Source: Candidatus Nitronauta litoralis
GTDB lineage: Bacteria; Nitrospinota; Nitrospinia; Nitrospinales; Nitrospinaceae
Length of the DNA: 64,000 bases
Direction of reading: 5' to 3'
NCBI GenBank assembly: GCA_015698285.1
Contig: CP048685.1
Span: 3,598,060 to 3,662,059 of the forward strand
Shown: in pieces, positions 1 to 7,946 of the stretch
Position numbering within the stretch: position 1 is the first letter of the stretch
Layout: each line of letters starts with the position of its first letter
Translations under genes and position numbers: made by a program
Notes under the pieces: generated by a model
Seen by the model: only the letters and a program-made list of their open reading frames with translations
Database searches by the model: none
Told to the model about the DNA's origin: nothing

Positions 1-18
1 TCTATTTTCTGATTTTTT

Positions 19-540
19 TCAGAGAACTTTCACCTCTTTAAGATTTGGTAAATTGGGTAACCCCATCAATTTTTCCTCCCAGCGCTTACCAAGGCGATTC
101 ATACGGGCATCCAGTTTTTCCAGTTGGCTTAGGGTCTCCGACTCAGAAAGAGCAACCAGCCCATCCCGGGTGATGGTGCAATTCCTGATATCCAGTTCCT
201 TTATATTTTTTAACACCTCGGAATTACATAGAGCAATCAGCCCCGAATCTAAAATGGGGTTTTGTCTTAAATCAAGAATTTCCAAATCCTTCAAAGCGGG
301 GTACTGACTGAGGTAAATTGCTTCCACGAAATCAATTTCCATTTTTGCCATCTTCAATACCTTTGGATTGGTTTCAATCCGGCTTTTGATAAACATCTCA
401 AATGTTGTGATTTTTCGGGTCCGGTTCTTAAACAACCGGTCATCGATGGCAGTATTTATCTTGTCAAGACTCCCCCCCATCTCGAAGAAAAGTTCCAGGA
501 TTTTCTCCTGGGTGAGCCCCTCGTCAAAGTCTTCGTTCAT
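19..540 (-). CDS. Leucine-rich-repeat protein (short)
   Basis: This 173-residue protein has no signal peptide or membrane segment, so it is probably cytoplasmic. The N-terminal 70 residues are charged and helical. From about residue 80 to the end there are three to four leucine-rich repeats of the ribonuclease-inhibitor style, visible as LEILDLRQNPI, IKELDIRNCTI and LEKLDARMNRL. LRR domains usually bind other proteins; no catalytic motif is visible. Two more LRR proteins of the same style lie at 23504-24703 and 53010-53741. The partner and role are unknown. Confidence 0.8.
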   Translation of the reverse strand: MNEDFDEGLTQEKILELFFEMGGSLDKINTAIDDRLFKNRTRKITTFEMFIKSRIETNPKVLKMAKMEIDFVEAIYLSQYPALKDLEILDLRQNPILDSGLIALCNSEVLKNIKELDIRNCTITRDGLVALSESETLSQLEKLDARMNRLGKRWEEKLMGLPNLPNLKEVKVL

Positions 541-607
541 ACCCCTCCTGAATGCCGTATAGGTTTATCCGTTTCGAGTCTGCCCCTCTAATGTACTCGA
601 AAGGGAC

Positions 608-635
608 TTGGTTTTCGCTTTATTTTTGTTATACT
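608..635 (+). promoter_or_regulatory. Candidate sigma-70 promoter for tatA
   Basis: A TTGGTT hexamer at 608-613 and a TATACT hexamer at 630-635 are separated by 16 bases. They lie just upstream of the tatA ribosome-binding site (GGAG at 661-664). The -10 is good and the -35 is weak. Called by eye only. Confidence 0.4.
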
Positions 636-671
636 TGACGCTTCTATCCGAACCTTTACTGGAGTTGGACC

Positions 672-956
672 ATGATGGGAATAGGGTTTCCGGAACTGAT
701 GATCATTTTGGTAATTATTATGATTATCTTTGGAGCCGGAAAATTGCCGGAAATTGGCAGTGCATTCGGGAGGAGCATCAAGAATTTTAAGACCTCCATG
801 AAAGAAGCAGAGGAAGGTGAAGCGCAGGGCGAAGTAGAGTCCGCTCCAGAACCCGGGGCCGTGGCTGAAAACGCCGAAAGTGCGGGAACTTCAGAACCCG
901 CTCCTGAACCGGTTGAAGCTGACGCTGATACCCCGAAAGCCACCGAAAATAGTTAA
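672..956 (+). CDS. tatA: Sec-independent translocase subunit TatA
   Basis: This 94-residue protein is a TatA/TatE-type pore subunit of the twin-arginine translocase, which exports folded and cofactor-bearing proteins. It has one N-terminal membrane helix (residues 6-20), then the family hinge [10 protein letters not shown] and an amphipathic helix ([17 protein letters not shown]). The tail from about residue 45 is acidic and Ala/Pro/Glu-rich. Two adjacent ATGs (672 and 675) fit the GGAG at 661-664. The gene stands alone. tatC lies at 16561-17436, and no separate tatB is seen. The Rieske protein at 60712-61293 is a likely substrate. Confidence 0.93.
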   Translation: MMGIGFPELMIILVIIMIIFGAGKLPEIGSAFGRSIKNFKTSMKEAEEGEAQGEVESAPEPGAVAENAESAGTSEPAPEPVEADADTPKATENS

Positions 957-1295
957 TTTCTATTGGGAAGCGGGGTTCGTTAATTAACAGCTTCGCTTCC
1001 CTGTTCTTCTCGACCAGAATTTTTACTTATCCTAACCATTTATACTTCGGCCAAGAGGCTGTTTCCTGTTTCAGCCTGAAAGCTCGGCCAACCTCATCCC
1101 GCCCAGGCTTCTCCCCCAATCTAACCACAAAAAATTTTCCCCCTCATCTGGATTGTTGAATTTCTATTTAGACCACCCTCTTTTTTTACACATTGGCCTG
1201 AATTATTTTTTAATTTTTTATTAAAGTAAGGTTTGTTAAAACAACTTCAAGCCGTTACCCTGCAAAAAGTATATTGTGTTGGAGTCGTTTCAATT
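957..1295. other. Intergenic region between tatA and the DUF1538 cassette
   Basis: These 339 bases hold no convincing gene. The left end has an inverted repeat (965-1001, listed separately). The rest is T-rich on the plus strand, with long T and TA runs at about 1140-1225. This would suit a promoter or leader for the DUF1538 cassette, but I could not pick a clear -35/-10 pair. Confidence 0.5.
965..1001 (+). terminator. Inverted repeat after tatA, possible terminator
   Basis: GGGAAGCG at 965-972 pairs perfectly with CGCTTCCC at 994-1001, around a 21-base loop that contains the TTAATTAA palindrome. It begins 8 bases after the tatA stop codon. The following bases are pyrimidine-rich but do not form a clean T run, so it may be a weak terminator or an mRNA-stabilising hairpin. 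Confidence 0.4.
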
Positions 1296-2039
1296 ATGCA
1301 ACAGATGGTCAAGCAACTCAGTAAAAAATTGTGGGCCTCTTTCATGGATGTCGTTCCCATCCTGATAGTGATCATCTGTTTTCAAACCCTGATAATTCAA
1401 AAACCGTTTCCCAATCTGGCGGAAAGTCTGTTTGGCCTGGTCCTTGTGGTTGGCGGCCTGTTCATCTTTATGCTCGGACTTGAAACGGCCCTGTTCCCTA
1501 TCGGCGAAAAAATGGCCGGTCAGTTTGCAGCAAAAGGGAGCGGTCCCTGGGTGATATTTTTTGGTTTTGCTCTGGGCTTTTCCACCACAATTGCAGAACC
1601 TGCCTTAACCGTAATAGCCAGAAAAGCCGGAGAACTTGCTGTTCAAGGGCAAGCCATAGAAAAGTCCTCGCTGGGGAATTTTGTTTTTTGGCTCCGAATC
1701 ACCATTGCGAGCTCTGTAGGTATTTCCGGTGCCCTGGGTGTTTTTAGAATTATCAAAGGCTGGTCTCTTGTTCACTTTATCATCACAGGATATGCGCTGA
1801 TTATCAGTGTCACAATTTTTGCGCCAAAAGAAATCATCGGTATTGCTTTTGATGCAGGTGGGATCACCACCTCAACCATCACGGTCCCCTTGATCACCGC
1901 CCTAGGCGTTGGCCTGGCTTCCAGTATTCGCGGACGCAACCCGGTAACGGATGGATTTGGGATCATTGCACTGGCCAGCCTGTTGCCTATCCTGTTTGTT
2001 CTTGTTTTCGGGATTGTTGTTTATGGAGTGGGAGGTTAA
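1296..2039 (+). CDS. DUF1538 family integral membrane protein, copy 1
   Basis: This 247-residue polytopic membrane protein has about six hydrophobic segments. It carries the motifs shared with its neighbour: LFPIGE near residue 70, FSTTIAEPAL near 95, and a glycine/threonine-rich stretch DAGGITTSTITVP near 185 followed by DGFGIIALASLLPI. The start at 1296 was chosen because GGAG at 1281-1284 precedes it; the reading frame is open further upstream. Its stop codon overlaps the next start by one base (TAATG), so the two copies are translationally coupled. DUF1538 proteins have no established function that I know of. The fold and the PII-like neighbour suggest a regulated transporter, which is inference. 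Confidence 0.85.
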   Translation: MQQMVKQLSKKLWASFMDVVPILIVIICFQTLIIQKPFPNLAESLFGLVLVVGGLFIFMLGLETALFPIGEKMAGQFAAKGSGPWVIFFGFALGFSTTIAEPALTVIARKAGELAVQGQAIEKSSLGNFVFWLRITIASSVGISGALGVFRIIKGWSLVHFIITGYALIISVTIFAPKEIIGIAFDAGGITTSTITVPLITALGVGLASSIRGRNPVTDGFGIIALASLLPILFVLVFGIVVYGVGG

Positions 2040-2857
2040 TGGAAGGGTATATCGCATTATTAGCCGATTCCTTTACCGGAACCATACGGGATGTCATGCC
2101 GATCATTATCGTCCTGACATTTTTCCAGGCTGTCGCCATTCAGAAAAAACTTCCGAATTTGAAACGCATCCTATTTGGAATGGCACTGGTGATCGTTGGT
2201 CTCGCTATTTTTCTGGTCGGTCTTGAAAAATGTATTTTTCCCATTGGCAAGGCCATGGCCAACCAGTTGTCTAATCCTGCAGTTCTGGCCGAAAACAATC
2301 CGGGATTAAAAGCGTCCCTAGAACAGGGCATTCAACCTGGTGCCATGGTTTACATCTGGGCTCTGGTATTTGCCTTTTTCATTGGATTCTCAACCACTAT
2401 GGCAGAACCCTCATTAATTGCGGTCGCCCTGAAAGCCAGTGAAATTTCCACCGGTTCAATATCACCCTTGGGACTAAGAATCGCTGTAGCACTTGGAGTG
2501 GCAGTCGGGGTCGGACTGGGGGCTTACAGAATTGTGGTCGGGAATCCACTGGAGTATTACATTATAGGAGGATATTTTTTCCTGATGATCCAGACTTACT
2601 TCGCCCCCAAGTTCATTATCCCACTCGCCTATGATTCTGGCGGAGTAACCACGTCGACCGTCACCGTGCCGCTGGTGGTTGCATTGGGGATCGGGTTGGC
2701 GTCCAATGTTCCTGGCCGGTCTCCCTTAATGGACGGATTCGGCCTCATTGCTTTTGCTTCCCTCTTTCCGATAATCAGTGTCCTGGGCTATGCTATGATT
2801 GGAGCCTACTTTGCAAAGAAAAAAGAGGACTCCCCTGCCCCGGACACGCAACAATGA
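2039..2857 (+). CDS. DUF1538 family integral membrane protein, copy 2
   Basis: This 272-residue membrane protein is clearly homologous to the preceding one. It repeats LFGMALVIVGLAIFLVGLE, CIFPIGKAMA, GFSTTMAEPSL, DSGGVTTSTVTVPLVVALG and DGFGLIAFASLFPI in the same order. It adds a loop of about 20 residues after the first LFPIG-type motif and a charged C-terminal tail (AKKKEDSPAPDTQQ). The two copies probably form a heterodimer or a pseudo-symmetric unit. The start overlaps the upstream stop by one base. The PII-like gene follows 21 bases later. Confidence 0.87.
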   Translation: MEGYIALLADSFTGTIRDVMPIIIVLTFFQAVAIQKKLPNLKRILFGMALVIVGLAIFLVGLEKCIFPIGKAMANQLSNPAVLAENNPGLKASLEQGIQPGAMVYIWALVFAFFIGFSTTMAEPSLIAVALKASEISTGSISPLGLRIAVALGVAVGVGLGAYRIVVGNPLEYYIIGGYFFLMIQTYFAPKFIIPLAYDSGGVTTSTVTVPLVVALGIGLASNVPGRSPLMDGFGLIAFASLFPIISVLGYAMIGAYFAKKKEDSPAPDTQQ

Positions 2858-2878
2858 GCAGTTTCGAATGGAGGAATC

Positions 2879-3226
2879 ATGCGATTTAAAGCTATCCTTG
2901 CGTTGGTCAACGACGACTATCAGGAAGATGTAATCACTGCTGCGAAGGCAGCAGGCGCTACCGGCGCAACCATTTTAAATGCCAGAGGAGAAGGTATCCA
3001 CAACAACCAGTCATTTCTCGGATTGACTGTGGAATCCCAGAAAGATCTGTTGCTTTTTCTAGTGGAAGATTTTCATGCCAACAAAATAATGGAAGCCATC
3101 TACGAGGCAGGAAAGTTGAATGAATCTGGAAACGGAATTGCATTTTCACTCCTGGTCGACCGCGCGATTGGGCTGGAAAGCCAGCTCCCTACGATGGAGA
3201 AGGATGTGAAGGACAGTTACATATAA
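2879..3226 (+). CDS. PII-like (GlnB/GlnK superfamily) regulatory protein
   Basis: This 115-residue protein has the ferredoxin-like pattern of PII-type proteins. The opening strand is MRFKAILALVNDDY, then comes a helix, then GATGATILNARGEG, which resembles the PII strand before the T-loop. The region is much shorter than in GlnB and has no tyrosine uridylylation site. The end, GKLNESGNGIAFSLLVDRAIGL, resembles the PII C-loop. GGAGG at 2870-2874 precedes the ATG. The setting, directly after two membrane proteins, resembles the amtB-glnK and sbtA-sbtB arrangements, where a PII protein gates a transporter. The ligand here is unknown. Confidence 0.8.
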   Translation: MRFKAILALVNDDYQEDVITAAKAAGATGATILNARGEGIHNNQSFLGLTVESQKDLLLFLVEDFHANKIMEAIYEAGKLNESGNGIAFSLLVDRAIGLESQLPTMEKDVKDSYI

Positions 3227-3315
3227 CCGCTTCCCGACCAGTATACGTCCAGGGAAAAGCATAATTAAATCATCATAAATTTTCGAAGTAAGTTTTCAAT
3301 CAGTTGGAGAGTCTG

Positions 3316-3708
3316 ATGCCTGAAAATCTAAGAGTCCTAGAAGTGATGATGCCAAATTTCAAAAAAATTGAGGGCACTGCCAAGATTTCGGATGTGTTGC
3401 CTCAAATGAAAAAAGACAATTTGAATGCAGTTCTGGTTGAACCTCGAGACAAAGTAGATGTTTACGGAATTCTCACATTAAAAGATATCGCGAGAAAAGT
3501 GATCGGGCTGAACAGGAGACTTCATGAAACCCATGCCTATGAAATAATGTCAAAGCCGGTGTTATCGATTCCAGGGGATATGCCAGTAATTTATGCTGCG
3601 CGGCTGATGACTAATTTCAATGTTTCATACGGAATGGTGATTAGCAGTGACCAGGTTGCTGGACTTGTCTCATTAAATGGAATTGTGCATCACTGGAAAG
3701 ACGAATAG
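3316..3708 (+). CDS. CBS-domain pair protein
   Basis: This 130-residue cytosolic protein consists of two CBS motifs (about residues 10-65 and 75-130), recognisable by NAVLVEPRDKVDVYGILTLKDIA and by YEIMSKPVLSIPGDMPVIYAARLM then GMVISSDQVAGLVS. CBS pairs usually bind adenine nucleotides and act as energy sensors. The ATG at 3316 is preferred because GGAGA at 3306-3310 precedes it. The gene follows the PII-like gene by 89 bases on the same strand and may be part of the same regulated unit. Confidence 0.85.
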   Translation: MPENLRVLEVMMPNFKKIEGTAKISDVLPQMKKDNLNAVLVEPRDKVDVYGILTLKDIARKVIGLNRRLHETHAYEIMSKPVLSIPGDMPVIYAARLMTNFNVSYGMVISSDQVAGLVSLNGIVHHWKDE

Positions 3709-3722
3709 ATTTTAGAGGCAGG

Positions 3723-4328
3723 TCACCCTTTTTTCATGGAACTTCCGGATGTGCTGTCCCATTTGACAATATTGGGGCTTGATACATGGCGGGCGGAAGC
3801 ATCCCAATGTTCGTAGGATACATTGAGTTCAAGAATATCAACGCACTCGTCCAAACCGTGCGCACCAGCAAGATGAGATTTTACTTTTGATAAATCCTTA
3901 ATATATTCATCCTGCTCTGATTTGAACCGATCCTGAGCTTCTGCAATATTGGAAAGAGTTTGTTCCGCCCTGATGTCCAGGTTAAAAATTGTTTTCTTTA
4001 TCTGATCATAATCGACCAGAAAATTGGCATAACCCCACACTCCGAAGGGGATCACCGCCAATGCCCAACAAACCGCTTTTATTTTTTTGCTATCAAGGAT
4101 AATCCCCAGAAATACCATTAAAAAGCCGCCTATGAGTCCGCCGGTGGACATGGTTTGAAATCTCTCAATCGAAGGCGGTGGTGCCTGACACTCCCCTGTC
4201 GCAACCTGGCCAATATTCAACTGACCAATCTGCAAGGATAAGTTGAAAGCAATCGCCTCACCCAACAGGGATAATGTTCCCAGAGCTGCCAGGAAAATCA
4301 AAATAATATATTTTCGGGTAGCGAACAT
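3723..4328 (-). CDS. Membrane protein of unknown function
   Basis: This 201-residue protein has an N-terminal membrane segment (residues 6-28), two further hydrophobic segments (about 63-80 and 84-102) and a soluble C-terminal half with a helical, possibly coiled-coil stretch (QTLSNIAEAQDRFKSEQDEY). The start at 4328 is chosen for the AGGAGAG directly upstream; an in-frame start 24 bases earlier has no such site. It converges on the CBS gene with a 14-base gap. I do not recognise the family. Confidence 0.7.
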   Translation of the reverse strand: MFATRKYIILIFLAALGTLSLLGEAIAFNLSLQIGQLNIGQVATGECQAPPPSIERFQTMSTGGLIGGFLMVFLGIILDSKKIKAVCWALAVIPFGVWGYANFLVDYDQIKKTIFNLDIRAEQTLSNIAEAQDRFKSEQDEYIKDLSKVKSHLAGAHGLDECVDILELNVSYEHWDASARHVSSPNIVKWDSTSGSSMKKG

Positions 4329-4473
4329 AACTCTCCTCGAGGATTGCGCCAATCGGGGGTTTACTGTATAAGATTGAACGGTTTTGGTAAAGTGTTAATT
4401 CCAGGCCATTAAATTTCAATGAACAACCATGCGAATGGTTGTGACGATACCCAATTCCGGAGGGAAACAATTC

Positions 4474-4899
4474 ATGTCCGAGGAACCCAGATTTGTCGAC
4501 CGGGGTGACGGCACTGTTTTTGACAACCAGCTGAAAATTGCGTGGGCTCAAAAGGACTCCTGGCAAATCGCTCAGGACTGGCTTGATTTCGATGAAGCCA
4601 TGACGTTCATCGATAATTTAAACCGCAAAGATTACCTGGGGTTTCATGACTGGCGCATGCCGGAGAATCATGAAATCGAAACCCTGCACACTCCTGATAG
4701 TACTATTAAAGGACGATCTAATGTTGAAATCCACCTTCCTGACCTGTTTGAAGAAGGTGGAGGCAACGCCTCATGGGCTCTGCCCTTTGACCAGCAAGCG
4801 GCCTATTACTTCTCCTACCAGAGTGGATTATCCCAGCATTATGACAAGGATTTTTCCCAGGGATATGTAAGGCCGGTTCGGCTGTGGGGAGATGAATGA
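4474..4899 (+). CDS. DUF1566-type (Lcl C-terminal-like) protein
   Basis: This 141-residue protein has the family pattern RFVDRGDGTVFDNQLKIAWAQ, then WLDFDEAMTFIDNLN, GFHDWRMPENHEIETL and the terminal GYVRPVRLW. This fold is related to C-type-lectin/FGE-like domains and is often found in secreted or surface proteins, but no signal peptide is present here. The start at 4474 is set by GGAGGG at 4459-4464. The gene ends 6 bases from the convergent gene. A precise role is unknown. Confidence 0.78.
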   Translation: MSEEPRFVDRGDGTVFDNQLKIAWAQKDSWQIAQDWLDFDEAMTFIDNLNRKDYLGFHDWRMPENHEIETLHTPDSTIKGRSNVEIHLPDLFEEGGGNASWALPFDQQAAYYFSYQSGLSQHYDKDFSQGYVRPVRLWGDE

Positions 4900-4905
4900 T
4901 TTCCC

Positions 4906-5349
4906 CTACTCTTCTTGAGGAGCCTCTGTAACCTGAGCAGACCTCGCACTCACTGCGCAGGAAACAATTTTTGGCATCTCTCTTGGCGGACGAATAACCT
5001 GTCGGATTTCCACGCCCTCCTCCTGGTAATCAATCGATTCCAACTGATACCGGGTAGTGTCCAGCTCCTCACTTTTCCCCATGTAGTGAAGGATAGTGCT
5101 GCGAAGGGCATCCCATTCCAGATAAAGCAAAAACTGTTCTTCCGAGCTCTCAACCTTCAAATAATTTACAATATCCTGAAACTCCAGTTCAACCAGGGCG
5201 GTCATCTCCCTGCCCTTACTAAAATCCAGAAACCCGTTGTCACTCCCTATCGTTTTCTGACAGGTTAATTTCGAGAAATCATATTCTAACAAGTGTTCAC
5301 TATTATCAAACTTGACGGATATCAGGGCTGAGGTGTCATGGCAAGGCAT
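4906..5349 (-). CDS. Hypothetical protein
   Basis: This 147-residue, acidic, soluble protein has no recognised domain. The central part alternates strands and helices (VELEFQDIVNYLKV, FLLYLEWDALRSTILHYMG). The C-terminal 20 residues are low-complexity. It lies 30 bases downstream of nadC on the opposite side of its stop, in an arrangement that gives no functional hint. Confidence 0.6.
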   Translation of the reverse strand: MPCHDTSALISVKFDNSEHLLEYDFSKLTCQKTIGSDNGFLDFSKGREMTALVELEFQDIVNYLKVESSEEQFLLYLEWDALRSTILHYMGKSEELDTTRYQLESIDYQEEGVEIRQVIRPPREMPKIVSCAVSARSAQVTEAPQEE

Positions 5350-5379
5350 TGGATGAATCCCTTTTAAATATTCTTAGCT

Positions 5380-6306
5380 TCAGGATAGATCGATATTAAG
5401 GCTCAGGTCAACCGCACGGACCGAATGAGTCAGGGCACCCACTGAAATATAATCAATACACATTCCGCTCAGGTCCTTTAACCGGTCCAACGTGATGTTT
5501 CCTGAAACCTCAATTTTTGCTTTCCCGTTTATTTGCTTGATCGCTTGCCGAACCGCTTCATTATCCATGTTGTCCAGTAAAATGGTATCCACCTCGGCTG
5601 CAAGTGCTTGCTCAATCTCGGAAGTACTGGTGGTTTCAACTTCAATCGATTGTTCCTCTCCCAGATTTTCACGGACGCGATCAACCGCCTCTTTGATACC
5701 CCCGGCTATCTTTATATGATTGTCTTTGATCAGGACCGCATCAAACAAACCAAACCGGTGATTGGTCCCTCCACCGCAAGCAACAGCGTACTTTTCAAAA
5801 ACACGAAGACCGGGGGTTGTTTTCCGAGTGTCCAGCAATGTCACTGGATGTGCAGCCTTGGCATATTGCCTGGTCTGGGTTGCAATACCAGACAATCGTT
5901 GCATGATGTTAAGCGCAGTCCTTTCGCCAATCAGTACAGCACGGGCTGTACCTTCAACTTCCACCACCTTTGAATCTGGCTTGAGTTGCTCTCCATCTTC
6001 ATGCCCAAAAATATTAAAAGAACAATTTGGATCCAGCTCCTTGAATACAGCTTCAAACAGCTTTAAACCGCACAAGGTCAAGGGTTCCTTGGCAGTTACC
6101 AATCCACGCGCCTTGCGATCAGGCTCTACAATAGATTCTGTGGTGATGTCTCCACTTTCAATATCTTCCTTAAGTGCACTCCTTACCCAGTGTTGAATTT
6201 CCTCAAAACCGGGTACAATGCGGGCTTTAATACGTTTCGCTGGACTGTGCTGACTGCTCAAGGCTTGTTTCGTTTCATATGAGGTTTTCAAAGAAGACGG
6301 TCTCAT
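5380..6306 (-). CDS. nadC: Nicotinate-nucleotide pyrophosphorylase (carboxylating)
   Basis: This enzyme converts quinolinate and PRPP to nicotinate mononucleotide in de novo NAD synthesis. The 308-residue protein is about 30 residues longer than the family norm because of a basic N-terminal extension; no better in-frame start is visible. Family motifs are clear: EDIESGDITTESI at the start of the core, GERTALNIMQRLSG, the active-site segment DTRKTTPGLRVFEKYAV, GGGTNHRFGLFDAVLIKDNH and IEVSGNITLDRL near the end. It is divergent from the dehydrogenase gene at 6388, sharing an 81-base intergenic region. Confidence 0.95.
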   Translation of the reverse strand: MRPSSLKTSYETKQALSSQHSPAKRIKARIVPGFEEIQHWVRSALKEDIESGDITTESIVEPDRKARGLVTAKEPLTLCGLKLFEAVFKELDPNCSFNIFGHEDGEQLKPDSKVVEVEGTARAVLIGERTALNIMQRLSGIATQTRQYAKAAHPVTLLDTRKTTPGLRVFEKYAVACGGGTNHRFGLFDAVLIKDNHIKIAGGIKEAVDRVRENLGEEQSIEVETTSTSEIEQALAAEVDTILLDNMDNEAVRQAIKQINGKAKIEVSGNITLDRLKDLSGMCIDYISVGALTHSVRAVDLSLNIDLS

Positions 6307-6387
6307 GTTCCAAGCAAGTTTGACACGAAATTTCCTGAAATCAAAAAATAAATTCTACATCCCACCCTCTCCTGATTCCAATTTTTT

Positions 6388-7668
6388 ATGAGCAATTCTG
6401 AATCAATACCCCAGCTTCCAAAGCGCCTGGAGTTGGAGGAACTCCCTCAAATATCCGGAGGACGATTTTCGGTTCACGATCAAGCTGAAGAGCAATCCCG
6501 CTACCGCATGGTTGACCCTGCTACGGGAGAGGCAAAGGGATTCGTAGTCGTCGACAACACCAATCGAGGTCCAGGTCTTGGCGGAATCCGCATTGCCCCG
6601 GACCTTACATTAAGCGAAGTGGGAAGACTCGCCTATGCCATGTCGCTCAAGAACAGCGTTGCCTGCCTGCCGTATGGAGGTGGAAAAGCGGGATTGGTTG
6701 GGAACCCTGATTTACTAATAGCAAATCCGGATTTCAAAAAAGAACTGATTCACCTTACCGCTGAAACATTGTTCACCCTTCCCTCCTACATACCCGCTCC
6801 CGATATGGGTACCAATGATCACGATGTCCAGCAAATTTATGACTACTATAGCGAGAAACTCGGGACAAAATTTCATAAACGTGGTGGAGCTTCTCGGTTA
6901 CCCGAAACGGGTGGAATTCCAATCGACGCCTGGGCTTTGACGGCTCATGGAATGGTCTCCGCCCTTGAAACTCTGGAGTCCTTGCAAGGTGACTTTTCCA
7001 TAAAAGGTTGCCGGGTAGTGGTTCAGGGATTCGGCAATGTCGGAGCACCTGCAGTAGAAAAACTGGCGGCTTTGGGAGCCCGGATAGTCGGCGCATCTGA
7101 TATTAATCGGGCAATATTTCATTCCAAAGGCCTAAATATTTCCTCCCTGATGGATGCCAAGAAAAAGGGAGGTCTGATCCATTACTCAGACGAAACTGAA
7201 AAATCATTCGATTCGAAACATGTCGACTGGTTGCTGGAAGCCCCCTGCGATGTCCTGATACCTGCCGCCCGCCCGGACGCCATCACGGCTAGAAACGCTG
7301 ATAGAATCGATTGCAAAATAGTAATCCAGGGAGCCAATGCACCGAGCAATCGTTTAACTGAATACTACCTGGAAAACAGGCGCGGCATCCTCAATTGCTC
7401 AGACTTTATTGTCAATGTAGGGGGCGTTATCGGTTGTGCCGCAGAGTTGGAAATGACGATGGATGAAGATTATCGAGCCCGGGTTTTAGCAAGCGGAAAT
7501 AATGGTCGCTCGTATGTTGAAAATTTGATTTATAATACTGTTGCAAGGAACACGAAAGAAATAATGGGTCGTTTAAATTCGAGCCCCATCAAAGACAAAA
7601 CTTTTAGGGAAGAAGCCCTGGCATTAGCTGAAGACCGGCTTGGACAACCAGAACTAACCTGGCTATAA
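6388..7668 (+). CDS. Glu/Leu/Phe/Val family amino-acid dehydrogenase
   Basis: This 426-residue NAD(P)-dependent oxidative deaminase probably acts on glutamate, given its full length and motifs. The catalytic lysine region is LPYGGGKAGL, followed by the conserved APDMGTNDHDVQ and the nucleotide-binding VVQGFGNVGAPAV. The N-terminal 60 residues are less typical. A TTGACA hexamer at 6320-6325 lies upstream but has no good -10 partner. The DUF2892 gene follows after 15 bases with an intervening GGGAGA, so the two may be cotranscribed. Leucine or another branched amino acid cannot be excluded as substrate. Confidence 0.88.
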   Translation: MSNSESIPQLPKRLELEELPQISGGRFSVHDQAEEQSRYRMVDPATGEAKGFVVVDNTNRGPGLGGIRIAPDLTLSEVGRLAYAMSLKNSVACLPYGGGKAGLVGNPDLLIANPDFKKELIHLTAETLFTLPSYIPAPDMGTNDHDVQQIYDYYSEKLGTKFHKRGGASRLPETGGIPIDAWALTAHGMVSALETLESLQGDFSIKGCRVVVQGFGNVGAPAVEKLAALGARIVGASDINRAIFHSKGLNISSLMDAKKKGGLIHYSDETEKSFDSKHVDWLLEAPCDVLIPAARPDAITARNADRIDCKIVIQGANAPSNRLTEYYLENRRGILNCSDFIVNVGGVIGCAAELEMTMDEDYRARVLASGNNGRSYVENLIYNTVARNTKEIMGRLNSSPIKDKTFREEALALAEDRLGQPELTWL

Positions 7669-7683
7669 AAGGGAGATAGTTAA

Positions 7684-7893
7684 ATGAAAAACGTTGGAAC
7701 CACGGATAGATTAATAAGGATGATTTTGGGACTGGGACTTGTTTTTGGAGGAATTGCAAGTAATGGCAGCCTGGGTTGTGCCTTTGTAATTGTGGGCTTA
7801 GTCGTGACCTTTTCTGGCATGACTGGCAAATGTGTTTTCTACACTTGCCAGGGAATCAACACCTGTGCCCTTCCACCAAAAGCGGAAAATTAA
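7684..7893 (+). CDS. DUF2892 / YgaP-type inner membrane protein
   Basis: This 69-residue protein starts with the family signature MKNVGTTDRLIRMILGL, followed by two hydrophobic segments (residues 13-28 and 32-46). The tail has three cysteines in a GKCVFYTCQGINTC pattern, also common in this family. It stands alone rather than fused to a rhodanese domain. The ATG is preceded by GGGAGA at 7671-7676. The physiological role is not established. Confidence 0.88.
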   Translation: MKNVGTTDRLIRMILGLGLVFGGIASNGSLGCAFVIVGLVVTFSGMTGKCVFYTCQGINTCALPPKAEN

Positions 7894-7946
7894 TATGCTT
7901 TACAAAAACAGGCTTGTCGTCCGGACCTTTTTTAATTAAACGAGGC

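Noticed and set aside
2879-3226. A canonical nitrogen-regulatory GlnB/GlnK.
   Set aside because: The T-loop region is too short and has no uridylylation tyrosine, and amtB and glnA are not adjacent.
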